Program-made: the position numbers and the translations under genes
The notes under the pieces: generated by a model
Database searches by the model: none
What the model was told of the DNA's origin: nothing
What the model saw: the letters and a program-made list of their open reading frames with translations, nothing else
Origin: Undaria pinnatifida
Lineage: Eukaryota; Sar; Phaeophyceae; Laminariales; Alariaceae
Length of the DNA stretch: 64,000 nt
Assembly: GCA_012845835.1 (NCBI GenBank)
Contig: JABAKD010000017.1
Coordinates: 6,317,151-6,381,150, forward strand
Direction of reading: 5' to 3'
In this document: positions 12,693 through 25,316 of the stretch, in pieces
Layout: every line of letters starts with the position of its first letter
Position numbering within the stretch: position 1 is the first letter of the stretch

Positions 12693-12979
12693 TATAATTT
12701 GCATTGGAGCTACCCCATCGATGGTTCGAAAGGTATACCAGGTATGAAGCAAGGGCGTTCAAACACAATACCAATTTTCGTTGTGAAGGGAATACAAGCT
12801 TGCGCACTAATCTACATACTATATAGGCTGCGGTAGAATGTACCGCACGGGACACAATGCTGGTTGTGCCGTCCGTGCTGCCCAGCCTATTGTTTCCGTC
12901 CCGCAAACTTTCCATATTTCTCCTCTTTCATGATGGATGGATTCAACGGGAGTCCGAGTCAGCGTAGGCACGGATACGA

Positions 12980-13882
12980 TATATCTTTCAAGAGCCATCC
13001 ATGCCGCTGCTTCCCCCCCCCACCCCCCGCCCCGAACGCCCCCTTCTTCCCCACCACCCGCAATATCGCCTAGACCTAGCACCACACGTATGACAAACCC
13101 TTCACCTAAAACCCTTCCTTCCCCTGCCCTCCCGCACCCTCCTCCCCCCCGCCCCTCCCCGAGCCCCCCCACCCCATCCCAACCCCACACCCTCGAACAC
13201 TTCGCCCTGTCTCTACTCACTGATTGTACGACTTACCCCAGGATATACATGATAAACTGATGTATTCTTTTCAAAACCGTCACATTTATCCCCTCAAAAT
13301 TATGTATAGTTTCCGCGAACATATTGAGCTACCGCACACGCCCCCCCCCCGCCCCAACCCCTCCCCCCCCCATGTAATAAACTGGTGCATTTTTTTTTTT
13401 TTGTTTCTCCCAAAACCGTCAGATTTGTCCCCTTGAAAGGATTAATAGCTTACACGCACAAATTGCCCGCCCGTCCGCCCCCCCCCCTCCCTCCCCCGCC
13501 CGCCCCTCCAACCCCGCTCGCTTTTGATCAAAACCAGGCCCCCACGTCCTTCAAACCTCCGCCCCCCCCTCACCGGTTATTCGACTTGCAGGATTCACGT
13601 GAGGAACGGATACATTTCCCTCCACAGCTGTCAGATTTTGTCCCCCTCAGAAACGGGTTTTATAGATTCCGCGCACAGACTGACTAACATCACCCTGTTG
13701 ACCCTGATAGCTACACTGCTGTAGCTGTAAGGGGAGTCGCCGACCGATATCTTTAATGAGGACACACAACCCGTAATACGCGCGATCGGAGTATCACACA
13801 CAGCGTACAAACATGAGTTTCGACAAAATATTCGATCTCACAGCTGGATGGAGCGTGCATTTTGATTTTTATAATTTAATAC
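12980..13882 (+). mobile_element. Family C element, second in tandem
   Basis: Same order as the copy before it: catgccgctg then C tracts, cgcctagacctagcacca, gtcagatttgtccccct units, ctgttgaccctgatagctac, gtcgccgaccgatat, cacagctgg and an AT-rich end. Confidence 0.8.
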
Positions 13883-14297
13883 CTGGTATTCGCTATTTCA
13901 CAGAATAGGTCATAATCAGCTGATCAGTATGTATGTAGTGCGCTTTTGTTAGCGTCTATTATGGGGGCTGCGGTGTTGCATGCACACAGGTTAAACACAA
14001 CGTTTGTTCGTGTTCATGTTTTTCCTTCTGAAGTGTCTAGTGTCCAGGTCATCAGTACGTACGCAACCCGGAATACAGTCGTCCCCGCTTTAAAGACACT
14101 CTTCTTAAGGAAACTCCCCGCTATAAAGACACATTTTTTTCCCAGAACATGGTGCCCCGCAGATGTACAATAATAAGGGGGGGGTACCTTTTCCACGTTG
14201 CGCCCCCCCACAATTTGTTTTGCTGGGGCAGCATACTGCTGTATAACATCGACAGCGATCTGCTGCAGCCCGCACTACCGCGTGTGGGTATGGAGAG

Positions 14298-14319
14298 ATT
14301 AACCCTAACCCTAACCTAG
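14298..14319 (+). repeat. Interstitial telomere-type motif
   Basis: About three units of CCCTAA (taaccctaaccctaacct), inside the pogo-like element. Confidence 0.6.
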
Positions 14320-14443
14320 GTAACTTGCGTGTACCGTATCAGAGCTAGTTCCAACGAACTGATGTGTCTCAGGTGTGTTCGCGATATCTCGGGCATGACG
14401 TTCACCGTGAGGATAACGCCTTGACAACAAGAAAAGCCTGCAA

Positions 14444-14515
14444 CAACACCAGCGCACTGCCGTACACATTACAGCAAGAGCCTGCATCAACAACAGCGAC
14501 TGCCGTACACATTAC
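14444..14515 (+). repeat. Short direct repeat
   Basis: Two units of actgccgtacacattac, each preceded by a caaca-rich stretch, inside the pogo-like element. Confidence 0.55.
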
Positions 14516-14983
14516 ACTAGGCCGTGCTGCACTCCTTCCCGCGTTTCGGTGGTGGAGGGAAATTCAAAATGTGTAAAGTATTGGAGTGTACTACAGCAGT
14601 AGTGTTGCGGCCTTTCAAATCACGTGTTGTAGTTTTTAAGCAACACAGTTTCGTGGTCGCATTCCTGCTTCAAATGCGCGTATTTTGACATATGTTACAC
14701 CTCCATTGGCCCCAAGGACGGATAGTTAGTGGCCCCGGAATCCTAAAGACAGTTCCCCACGTTAAAAACACTCCCAAAAAAAAAAGCGCGGGGTGTCTTT
14801 AAAGCGGGGTCGACTGTACGCTGATAGGTTGATAGGAACATAAACGTATAGGAGCCAAATATTGTGAATAAAGGATTTCGAACTGGGCAGCAGTAGTAGA
14901 GGATAGCCAGCAAGAAACAAAAAATCTGGCTCTCTGCCAAGATTTCTCATTGTGTTCAACGAGTGAGTTCTACACATACATGT

Positions 14984-14986
14984 GAG

Positions 14987-15026
<40 letters not shown>

Positions 15027-15031
15027 CAACA
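14984..15031 (+). repeat. (CAA)n microsatellite
   Basis: About 14 units of caa. The rest of 14817-15818 has no recognised gene. Confidence 0.95.
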
Positions 15032-15818
15032 AAAGTCGGCACAAAATCATGCACAACAGCTTCAACACCTACGTGTTTTCCTCTGAATCACAGTCTAGGA
15101 TTATATCCAGTAACCGTCTCCTTGAGTGACATGCATTGTGTATCTGCTGGGTATTCAAGGATCGTTTGGTTGGCAAATCAACCAAAAGGTTAGCATACGT
15201 ATTTGCATACATTAATAGTACAGCACCGGTATTGAGGATCGCACGCGTCGGTTTCGGCGACCGGAAACATGGAATATCTTGAATTAAGTGCGCATAATAA
15301 CCAAATAAATACAATCCGTTGTATCGAATGTAGCGATCTGTAAGTCGGTATGTCCTCTTTGAGGTTTGATAGTCAAGTAATGGTCGACCTCTATGTTAGC
15401 GTCATGAAGACCAAACGTGTAAGCCAACAAGAGCTCTACCTCCTTTGCAGGACTAGTGTTTCTGTGCTTCGAAATTTCGCAGTTCCTACCTGGTATATAT
15501 TTTACGTGATGTTTATAGTGTGAATATTCTACTCTATCTGGGGCATATAAGGACCGTTTTCGGTTCTTCGAACAACCTCTCAAACAGTCCCGACATGCTG
15601 GAGCGAGCGTTAATAGAACGGAAAATCTGCAAGGGAAAGTATCTTTTCCTGAACAAGAGTCGTCCCACAGAGTCCAAAAAGTACATCGGACTGCTTGCTC
15701 CTAATATATGCAGAACTATTTATTATCTGTTAATACGACAAATTGACGAGGATACCAGTTATGTTTTGGTCTCTAGCGCAGAGACATGGATGTGGGGTTG
15801 CGCGAAGAATAAATGTCC

Positions 15819-16111
15819 GACGCGGGCTCTACACGGTATTAGAGGTGAGTCACGTTTTTTCTGCGTTTTCCTCATTCATTTCCGGAGCATAAGACCCCCT
15901 CCCGAAAGAGACGTCTGGAGAAGTTTTAAACTGCGCTACCTTGTGAAAAACTCCATGTCATGTCCTGGCTACACGACAACGATAATCATGATAAAAAACA
16001 AAAAAATGTTTAATTTCCGACAATTTTGTGTTACGAAACACGGTCATCATACAGAAATCATTTCTCCTGACAAAAATTGACACTACTACTACCTCTATCG
16101 TAGCACGCGTC
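15819..16111 (+). mobile_element. Family A element
   Basis: Left end gacgcgggctctacacg, internal aatttccgaca, right end acctctatcgtagcacgcgt. A 186-codon open frame starting at 15520 runs into it and is not treated as a gene. Confidence 0.75.
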
Positions 16112-16889
16112 TTGTGTAAAAAGTGATGTGTCGGATAGGATATTGAGCTCCTCATCATCGTAGGAGGCCGATTTTTCCGCTCAACCTAGGAGGAGCTTGG
16201 CATGTCTCGCAGCGGTGGCCACCTCGACTATTATAGATAGTCTCGATCGAAGAGGTCGTCTTTGTCTTCGAAACCGCAAGTAAGTAAGGGATTCAGAGGG
16301 AGGCTATGACAGCGTCGCAATCATTGCTGGCGATGTGGCTCACGTTAGAACGAGGAGGAAAACGCGGAGAAAGAGTAGGTGAATAGATCATACCGGAAGG
16401 TCATCAGTAGGCACCGAACATCGGAGCAGACGCAGTGTAGCCCTTTGGTCCTAGGTGTTCGATCCCACTCTTGATGGTTTTAGGTTAAATAAAGCGGGCT
16501 ACTGAAACGCTCGAAGGAGCACGAAACAACTTTGCAATTTCATTGGACTGGTGGACTCCGCTTTTTCGTTGAGTAGCTGCAGCCTTTTGATACATTTTTG
16601 TCGGCCAGAAAGCGTTGTGTCGCGTCAAATTCAAAGCCGATTTCTGGGCTGTGTCTGCAGATAGATTACTATTTGGTGGGTACACGCTTTGCTGTTGATG
16701 GCACTAAGAGCGAAACGTTTTCCTTTGAAGACCGTACTGCCTGGTTCGAAATCAACACGAAGAATATATCATATATATGTGCTTCGAAGTATATCGTGTA
16801 GTGTTGTTGCGGAACAGGACAGCCTTTTCGCCCCGGGGTATCCGGTTGTTGTACAGTATTTTGGTGTCTGTCGAAACAAAGACCAGTAG
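16112..16889. other. No gene recognised
   Basis: Short overlapping open frames only. A gttcgatccc match near 16457 was considered as a tRNA box and rejected. Confidence 0.4.
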
Positions 16890-17140
16890 TAGGTGGGCCA
16901 CGTTTTTTTCTTTTTTCTTATTTTTCGCCGTTACTCCGTGACGCTCGCACGTGTGTCACCCGGTGATACCTTCAGCGATCTTGAGCTTTCTTGTGCTGTT
17001 TTCGTTGTGTGATATCAATCAATATGCTGCAATGGGGTGGTAAGCTTCACCTCGCCAAAAACCTCGCCTACGATCACGTTCGTCCGTGAGGAGCGGAGGC
17101 ACTAGTAGTGCGAGTGGTTCAACCCCGGTAGCGAAAACAG
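16890..17140. mobile_element. Family B element, diverged
   Basis: Has gtgacgctcgcacgtgtgtcac in place of the palindrome and a cactagtagtgcgagtgg block near the right end; terminal sequences are eroded. Confidence 0.4.
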
Positions 17141-17471
17141 GTGCTTTCACACGTATTAACATCCCCTGGTACCGTACCATTGGTCCAAAGCGAGCGCACG
17201 AAGAAAGGAACAATGTGCGGTTCACCTCGCAGCATTATGCTCTCGGCAGTCCGTTTCCTGCTTCTTCCCACGGGATGGCCTATCTATGGCTTCGCTTTTG
17301 AATATGGTCGGCGAGCAACTTTGTTAAGTCGAGCACTAGCCACATGGTTTATCGTCGAGGAACGCGAACCCGCCTCCGGATCCAAATTCCATCGCCGAAA
17401 TGTTTTTTTCACACATACATGCATGCACTCAGCGTTTTTTTTAACGATATATATGTTTGTATGGTTGAAAC

Positions 17472-17745
17472 GACGCGTGCTTCTACGATAGAGGGGCACC
17501 ACGTTTTTGTCTGGGGATTTACATCTTTTGAAGGTTAAGACCTCACTCTCCCAAAACGTGATAAGGAGAAACAAATAGAACTGCTGCTGCACCGGATGAA
17601 AGACCCTATGGCCTAAACAGGTGCACAACGAGAATCTCACGAAAAAAAAAAAAGGTTAAATTTCCGCCGATTTTGGGTTAAGGAGCGCCGCCATTCAGAA
17701 AAAAAATCAGACGAAAAGCGATACATCCCTCTATCGTAGCAGGTA
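17472..17745 (+). mobile_element. Family A element
   Basis: Left end gacgcgtgcttctacgatag, internal ggttaagacctcactctccc, caccggatgaaa and ggttaaggagcgccgccatt, right end catccctctatcgtagcagg. Confidence 0.88.
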
Positions 17746-19209
17746 GGTGCCCGAATCATGCCGTTTGTCCCGACCGCCCATTATTATTTTTGTTGTTGTT
17801 GTTGTTTTTCGTTACTACTCCGGAGGCGCAGTCCTCTTCCTGGTGCTGAGAAAGGACACCTAACACAGCCATACGATGTTCTCCTTTCTTGCTCGTGGTT
17901 CTTCTGCTGTTTTTTTTGCTTTCTGGTGTATATGTCCATGAATATATCACCCTACTGCTGTCGAACGTGTTTGATGTAGCACAATACAGTAATTGTATAC
18001 TCCACCGTATATTGGCCTGTGATAAAACGAGACGACCTGAGAAGAAAGTAGACTATAATAATAATAGTACATCATGCCCGGTATAGGGATATATATATTG
18101 TTTTATTTTATTAATAGTACATGAATGCCTGGTATGCAAACGTTATGATGTAATCGGTAACCTTCTATCTACTGCTGCATTATTAGCAGACCAATTCTCG
18201 CGAATCCACTGCAAATAGCAGTAATAATACCAGGCACATACAATACAACGTGTACTCATTTCACGTACACACTTGGCACATCAGATGGGATACAAATTAT
18301 CCCAACACCGATGAAAAAAAAACGAGGATCCGTGTGTTTATGTTTTCCGCTTGAAGGCACGGCAAAAATCGCCGCCGTTAAATCGCCGACACTACTCACG
18401 AGAGGAAGAAAATATGCGCGAGAACACCTACCTGCGCTTATTCAAAAACAAGAAAAAAAATCCAAATTGTTCATGCGCAAATATAGCCTCATCATCTCTA
18501 CAGCAGTAGTACTGTCTCCGTTGAGGCAATGCACACCCGGTGTCACAGTCTACGCTGCATAGTTTTACAGTGAACGCACTGCACAGTTTAATTCATTTCT
18601 CCAGCTACAAACTGTGGTTGTAAAATGCGTGGAAGTACCTTCTGGAAGTACAGTGTTTTTCTGGTTACTCTTATCCATTTACTCCATTTTTGTCGATTCC
18701 ATGGCCCTTCCTTGTTCAGCACAGAAATCGTTTACTAGGTACCAGGCACGGTGTTGTTGTGTTGTACCTGGTACTCCGGAGTATCAACTACGAACCTATA
18801 GTTGGCATTGGCAAAGAGGAGGGCTACCCTTGTGAGAATGATGCCATAAACTTATATACGAGTTGGAGCCTGCTTTCCAGTATTTATTTGTAGTGCCGAG
18901 AAGCGCTCGCCCGTCGCGAGGTGCGCGCCGTCCCTTTCGCCGAATGATCAACGTTCGTTGTTTGAATAGGAAAATATCAACAAAACAGCCAGTATTTCGA
19001 TGCGGTTCGACGACGGAAGATGCATCGGATGTCTTTTGCAATAAAGATGAAGGCACACGTATACGTCGTATCGTAGTGGGAATGGGGGAGAAGCGTCCGC
19101 GTGTTGACCCCGGATATGCAATTTGCGCCGAAGGAGGGAGAAGGGAGAACTAGGAAAGATGCGAAGGCAATAATAGAAGGGACGGATATATATAGTCTAT
19201 ATATAATGT
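17746..19209. other. No gene recognised
   Basis: Contains a ttgttgttgttgtt run near 17790, AT-rich stretches around 18050-18130, and several copies of the tacctggta motif (18124, 18232, 18737, 18763). Confidence 0.4.
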
Positions 19210-19380
19210 GTTCAAGACCCCGGGGATTCTTTTTTTTGTTTTTCGGAGGAGGACTAGACCAGATTCACTCGGGCGAGTGACATCCCTGACCGTTTGCAAT
19301 CCAAGCCTGTCGTGCGCGTGCGGTATGAATTCAGCGACAAGAACCCGCGCAATGGAGTGGTACCCGCTACCCTGCGCCGA
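19210..19380. mobile_element. Family B element, partial
   Basis: Has ccccggggattct and the palindrome form attcactcgggcgagtgacat near 19263; the right half is missing. Confidence 0.4.
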
Positions 19381-19522
19381 AGAAACCACTACGTGAAAAG
19401 TATCTTTTTTGTCCGCGAGATACGAAGTCAGGCTCAAACCCGGCGGTCGGTGTGGATTGAGGCACCTGTGTGTTGTTCTCAACGGAATTGACGCCAGTCG
19501 AGCCAACGTTATAGATATGCAA

Positions 19523-19800
19523 GTGTGTGTGGTACACCGACGCATGATACGGTACATATGGAGATTCGCAGTGTATCTTGAGGTACTTCACTTGGGGGAG
19601 TGCCAACCATCCACGTAGATACGATTCGGAGGAAAAGAGGTGTGATTCGAAGGTAGTAGTGTGTGTGGTACTTCGACCCAAGATATGGTACACAGAGAGA
19701 GGCGCATTATACTTTGAGGTACTTCACTCGGGGAGTGCCAAACTTCCACCTAGATATGGTTTGGAGAGAAACAAGACCAAAGCGTGATTCGCGATGAGAA
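19523..19800 (+). repeat. 136-bp tandem duplication
   Basis: Units start gtgtgtgtggtac at 19523 and 19659 and share cttgaggtacttcact and gggagtgcca. Unit 2 runs into a family A piece. Confidence 0.8.
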
Positions 19801-20044
19801 AACCCGTGGCCTAGATATAACGCGAAAACGATCGCGAAAATGTAATGAAATTCCGACGACTTTCTTAGTCGGGTAATTGACCTTTTTCCAGGTCTAGGTC
19901 CTATTCGCCCCCCCCCCGCGGACTCTAGTCTAACTCCGAGTGTTTTGTCCTTGAGCCGGGACTGCGGTGCTTAAAAGGGTTAAATTTAGGGAGCCCCGTC
20001 ATCAAGCTTCGGCCAAAACTTGCTACCTCTATCGTAGTGACACG
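19780..20044 (+). mobile_element. Family A element, left-truncated
   Basis: Has gatgagaaaacccgtggccta, gaaattccgacgac, gggagccccgtcat and the right end gctacctctatcgtagtg. Confidence 0.65.
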
Positions 20045-20344
20045 TTCTTACCCCATGCCGACCATGTACTGTCGACGCAAGACGTTGCAACCATGGAGGA
20101 GACGATGATACACCTTAATATGTCTATAATACCTTTCATGCTGTTGATGATGCGAGATTACCACCATATTCTGGTCGTTTCCTCCCGGGAGGATCAGTTC
20201 TGTTTCGGCAGTGGGAGATAACCACTAAACCACCCCACCTCCTCCCCATACCTTCACAGTAATTGAATAATCTACGCTGCTTAGACTCCGGACCTCGTTT
20301 ACGCAAAGTTTGAGATGCGCGTCTGTTACCACGGATGAAGTGTA

Positions 20345-20572
20345 TTATTGTTAATAGTGAGAGATAAGAGATAGCTGTTTTGTCTAAAATCGTTTATGAA
20401 TGACGGGCTCCTTGATCCGAAATCGTCGGATTTTTCGTTCCTTAATGTTTTCGTTAGGCTATTGATTTTCGCGGTATACCTAGGCCATGAGATTTTTCGC
20501 CGAGGATCAGTTTATTTTCCCCCAAATCATCCTTAAGAAAAGAAATGATAAATCTCGACCATTGCATGCGTC
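20345..20572 (-). mobile_element. Family A element
   Basis: Internal aatgacgggctccttgatcc, aaatcgtcgga and tatacctaggccatgagat; both ends weakened (right end aaatctcgaccattgcatgc). Confidence 0.7.
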
Positions 20573-21107
20573 CAAAGGGCGCTATAACGCACGCACGGGT
20601 GTAATTTGCAAGCAAGCGCTCGGGGCACGTATAAAGCTATGATATGCCAAGCACGAAACATGACGCATGCAGTCTATATTCTATGACCGTTTACGTGTGA
20701 AAGAGGTGTGCTGTGGGCGATGTGATTATCGTTTGACTAAAGTGAAACCTTGAAATAATATACTACGTAATATAATGCTACATCGTATGTGTATATTGAT
20801 CAGTTAGTCACCATGTAATGTTTGGTGTTGTTCTTGTTGTTCTTGTTGAACTGCATATACAGACGATCGACGATAACCGATCTATCACTTGTTCATGCAT
20901 GGAACGTCTTTGAATACAATGTCTTCTTACAGTAGGTGTTGACTCATGAGTACCACCTAAAAAACGGACGACCGGCGTGTTAGGCAGCTCACAAAGATGA
21001 GAGCATCGACTCTTAATTCGTCGAACTTACAGCTGACGTTGTTGTAATAATTGTATAGTCTATTATATAATCTAGACTAGTATAAATATATATTTATATT
21101 ATATATC
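20573..21107. other. No gene recognised
   Basis: Unremarkable sequence ending in an AT-rich stretch (21050-21105). Confidence 0.5.
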
Positions 21108-21800
21108 CTTACCACCCGCACCATCGCCTAGACCTAGCACCACGCGTATAGCAAACCCCTGTTTCTATGCTACCTAAAGCTGTCAAAACGCTCCCCCCCC
21201 CCCCCCTCCCCCCCCCCCCTCCCCCCCCCCCCCCCCCCCCGCCCCCGCCCAATCACCCCCTCGAACACTCCGCCCTCTACTCATTGGTTGTACGACTCAC
21301 AGGATATACATGATAAACTGGTGCACTCCTTCTAAAACAGTCAGATTTATCCCCTTCAAGGATTTATAGTTTCCACGCACACAGATTGAGTTGCCCCGCC
21401 CGCCTCCCCCCCCCCCCCCCCCCACCCCCGCCGCCCGCTCCCTCTTGTTCAAACTCATGCCTCCACGCGCTTCAAAACTCCGTCCTCCCCTCACTCACCA
21501 GTTTTTCGACTTATAGGATACACTTGATAAACTTGATGCATTTCCTTCCACACCTGTCAGATTTTGTCCCCCTCCAAAACGGTTTTTATAGTTTCTGCGC
21601 ACAGACCGACTAACATCACCCTGTTGACCCTGATAGCTACACGATGTAGTTCCAAGGGGAGTCGCCGACCTATATCCTTAATGAGGACACACAACTCGTG
21701 ATACGCGCGATCGGAGTATCACACACAGCTTGCAAAGATGAGTTCGACAAAACCTTCTATCTCAGAGCTGGATGGAGTGTATTTTTACTTTTTTTTTTTT
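21108..21800 (+). mobile_element. Family C element
   Basis: Begins accaccgcaccatcgcct-like text, has long C tracts at about 21190-21240 and 21403-21423, then gtcagattttgtccccctcc, ctgttgaccctgatagctac, ctatatccttaatgagga and the ggatggagtgtatttt end. Confidence 0.8.
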
Positions 21801-23212
21801 TTTCCCCATCTGATCTTCCGGCGGGTGGGGTGGGAAAAAAAAAGCTTTAGCTCACCACACTTCCACGTACTTTCATACGCGTCGTGTGTCGATTTAGCTC
21901 AGTCGCTTTCGCAGCCCAACGCTTTTACAAGATATATATCGTAGTCTATTGTACACCTCGAAACCAAAAGTATGTAGAGTACGAAGTAACTTGTAGCAAA
22001 TGGGAATAATATATGCGAGGCACCACTATCCAAATATGATGCGCCAGGTATATCATATTGCATACCGCGATAGATTATGCCCACTGCGATAATGACCAAA
22101 TACCTCGCTTTTTGAGAGACGCTGTGCTCTCCCACACGGGTAATTTTCGGCCCCATGTATGGTTCGGTGGAGGCGTGCGTTTGTAACTGTTCATCTACTA
22201 CCTGACCAAGAAACGGAATACCGGTACGTTGGCATGTATGCACCGTCGAACTTATGCCATAAAACATATCTGACTGGCTGGTGAGTACAAGCGGTGGAAA
22301 TTCTGACGACAAGCACGTCAGCCAGCAGCTCTCGGGCCTTGACATTTCGTAACGCCATCCACGATGACATGAACGAGCCCTTGCTGTAGACCACAAAGAG
22401 CGCAATATATTAGTTATATATAAATGACCTGTACGTTATTTTGTGCACCATGCCTGGTATATACTTGTTGTTGTTATTGTTTTCTCACATTAACCCTTGT
22501 CAAAAATCTAGAGTCCGTGGTCACACAAAGGTGCTGGAGCCCTAGGAAGATCCGAAAAACCAAGTGAAATCAATATACTACAGCAGTACGACTCATCTGT
22601 CATGCCAGGTGCATTCATTATACCATTATACCACCTGAAAGTAGAGCGGCTTGTGCGGTACGAGGCTGTAAAGAAGCTGTGAATTCTATCAACCGATTTT
22701 CCTCTTCATACCCCGAAGAAAATGTCCAGTCTTCTTTTCTTATTCTCACACATCGGACATATCGGAACCGTTTTGCAGGTTTCCTGAAAACGACAGATAA
22801 CGTCGGAAGGCTCTGTCCGTTCGGTCCCTGATGTCGACATTCGCCACCAACCCCCACCGCGCCACTCTGCGACAGCCAGCCCCAACGCCACTCCTCCCTG
22901 CCGGTCCCGCCGAGTCCAACGCCCTGTCGCGTCTTTAACCAGGTACGAAAACACTACACGCGGTCATTCAGGTATTATAGCAGTGCATTTGCAAGGCATG
23001 CGTGGATTCAAGCCCGGTACGTACGTAGCTATAGCATACCTGGTACCTTGGTATTCGATAATATAGTCTAGAGCTATTTTTTATCTGGCATGTCGTACAG
23101 CTATAGCTGCCCGGAATACACATTCTATCGCAACCACACAGCGCTGACTGCTGTGAGCTTCTTCAGATGCCGTGCAAACACGTTAACAAAAACATTCCAG
23201 TGGATCTGCAAC

Positions 23213-23246
<34 letters not shown>

Positions 23247-25056
23247 CACGCATCGGGACACAACCATTGGTAGGTGTACTGGCGACCCAGGGATGGGCGA
23301 TCAGCGATCATTCAATTCACGAGCACTGACCTAAATAGACTACCTCAGCAGGAGGAGTGCAAGAGTGCTGTGGAGTATATTCTTATGACAAACATTCGTA
23401 TGTGTGCATAGTCTACATACCAGTAGTTTTTACTTCGTGCAGGTGGTCTAGAGTATAGACTATTCACATACTAGACTATGTACACAGTTTGTATTTCGTG
23501 CAGACAGGCATTGCTATATAGAGAGCACATACATACGGCAGTACTAAGAACTGGTTATTACTCCTTCGTATCACAGAATGTGACCACGTACACTACTACT
23601 GTGCGGCTGTGGTAATTTCAATTGATACCGGTATCTGAAGATAGATGATGTACGTTTTCAGGACAAAACCATCAGGTGTATACCGACGACAAGCGAAGCT
23701 AAGGACAGGTAAATATTACGGCAAAACGTCAAGACGAAACGACTGTGTGTATTCCCCGCCGGCCGGCATACCGCAAAATATCCAATCCGCACCGCACCCA
23801 GCCCACCGTGGCATTCAGAAAAGACAGATAAGACAATGCAACTACTGTAGTAGCTGTTATCGGCGGGTGGGCGTCGAACAGTCGTTGATGGGGAAGCTGG
23901 TGCTGTATTATTATTGAACGGCTAGCCTTTTTTTTTTACACTGAAAACGTACCACTCCCAAACCAGATCCCAGTCACCCCCCGGCCCTCAAAGCTGGGCG
24001 CGGCCCTACACTAGGTAGGGGGGATTGGGTCATACACCACCAGGTGATTCTGCTGGCAATAACGGAAGATTGCACGCGCCTGGTTCTACACCGCCAGTGG
24101 AAAACTCCAGAACTTTGTACCATTTCTCCCAAGCTTCCCAATTAAAAGTGCGTTTCAGTGGTGCGAATGGATTTTTCATTGTTCGTTAAAACAGCCTGGG
24201 AAGACCCACACCTACCGCTGCCACCTATACATACCGGGATTCTGTACACATGTGTAGTGGCGGGATTAAATTTAGAGACACTAAAAAGTATATATCGTGC
24301 TCTCGATCATAAAGGAAAATGCATACGACGTAGTTTATCAAGACCTCTTGCTCCTAGGTTGTGTCGAATATCTGTTGTTATCATATTGAGGCAGCTGTGA
24401 ACAACACAAATTATTATCCACCCTGCTTAGCAGGGCCGTCAGCAGGGTAACCGTAATCTACTAATACCGACACTTGCGTGTTTTTTTTGCGTCAGGTTTA
24501 GCGATCCAGGTTATTCTAGCGTTGCGTTTTGCTGTCCAATCAAACACTAAATCTTTTGTAGTTAGTTGTTCTTGAGGCACTTGCGAGAAACTGAATTGTT
24601 CACCACGAAGCCGTAGAGCGACCCATACCCCGCCTGTCTGTTTGCGCAATATTCGTTGTCTACCAACATCCACCTTCATCAGTTGTTTTTTCTTAGACCA
24701 AATGAGTTGAAATTCCGGAGGAACCGGTGATTACCGAGTGTTCGATTTATTGTCACCCCTGAGAAAATATTAAATGAAGAAACCGCGTAGGAATGGAGAA
24801 ATAGCCCCCCGCCCGGACGACAAAGCAGCCAATAATACTGCCTCGACTCCGCCGAGCCGTGTGTTGTTCAAACAATTTGAAATGCTCCTCCGTCCAGACT
24901 GCGAAACAGCAACTATTTCCATCTGCTCCGCTTATCCGGGGGTTGTTCAGTGTTTGCCACTGCCCGCTATACTACATGTTGCACGTCGTGTTCTCAATGC
25001 AAAACGTGATAAAAAAGCGTACCGCCGATCGACCTTAAGGTGGTCCATCCGGACCC
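21801..25056. other. Repeat-poor stretch, no gene recognised
   Basis: Open frames up to 168 codons (minus, 21899-22405) show no domain. Small items: tacctggta motifs at 22450, 22603, 22937 and 23036, and a rough direct repeat around 23400-23520 built on tagtcta and tcgtgcag. Confidence 0.4.
23214..23247 (+). repeat. (AGT)n microsatellite
   Basis: About 11 units of agt. Confidence 0.95.
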
Positions 25057-25316
25057 AGGCTACATTAGGGGGGGTCCCCTTTTGGGCCTTTTATTTCAGT
25101 GGCAGGGGTCACTCGCGCGAGTAACCCTTTTGTTCCTATGCGATCTTACGTATTCTTCAAGTTTTACATCGACGAAATCAATCCGCAATGCAAAGGTGAT
25201 ATAAGCTCCGCCAAAACAAGTGCCTAAACCATTTTCATCCGTGGGGTACAGAGTCACTCGTGCGAGTGGCTCAAACACACCAGTGAAAATGGGGGTACCC
25301 CCCCTACCGTAGCCTT
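25057..25316. mobile_element. Family B element, near-complete reference copy
   Basis: Left end aggctacattaggggggg, right end ccccccctaccgtagcctt (complementary). Palindromes sit about 50 nt from each end: ggtcactcgcgcgagtaacc at 25107-25126 and gagtcactcgtgcgagtggctc at 25251-25272. No coding capacity. Confidence 0.88.

Larger units (their letters stand above)
14076..14816. mobile_element. Pogo/Tigger-like non-autonomous DNA transposon
   Basis: Inverted ends cagtcgtccccgctttaaag (14076) and its complement ctttaaagcggggtcgactg (ending 14816), flanked on both sides by TA. Each end repeats the ccgct-taaagacac module (a second left copy near 14118). TA target duplication and CAGT-C-CCCGC ends are typical of pogo/Tigger elements. 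No transposase is encoded; 741 bp. Confidence 0.75.

Noticed and set aside
11731-13687. Proline-rich open frames
   Set aside because: They are translations of C homopolymers in family C elements.
15520-16080. 186-codon open frame
   Set aside because: Its last third lies in a family A element and nothing in the rest is recognised.
16410-16470. tRNA-like B box (gtgttcgatcccac)
   Set aside because: No matching A box, acceptor stem or anticodon arm at the right distance.
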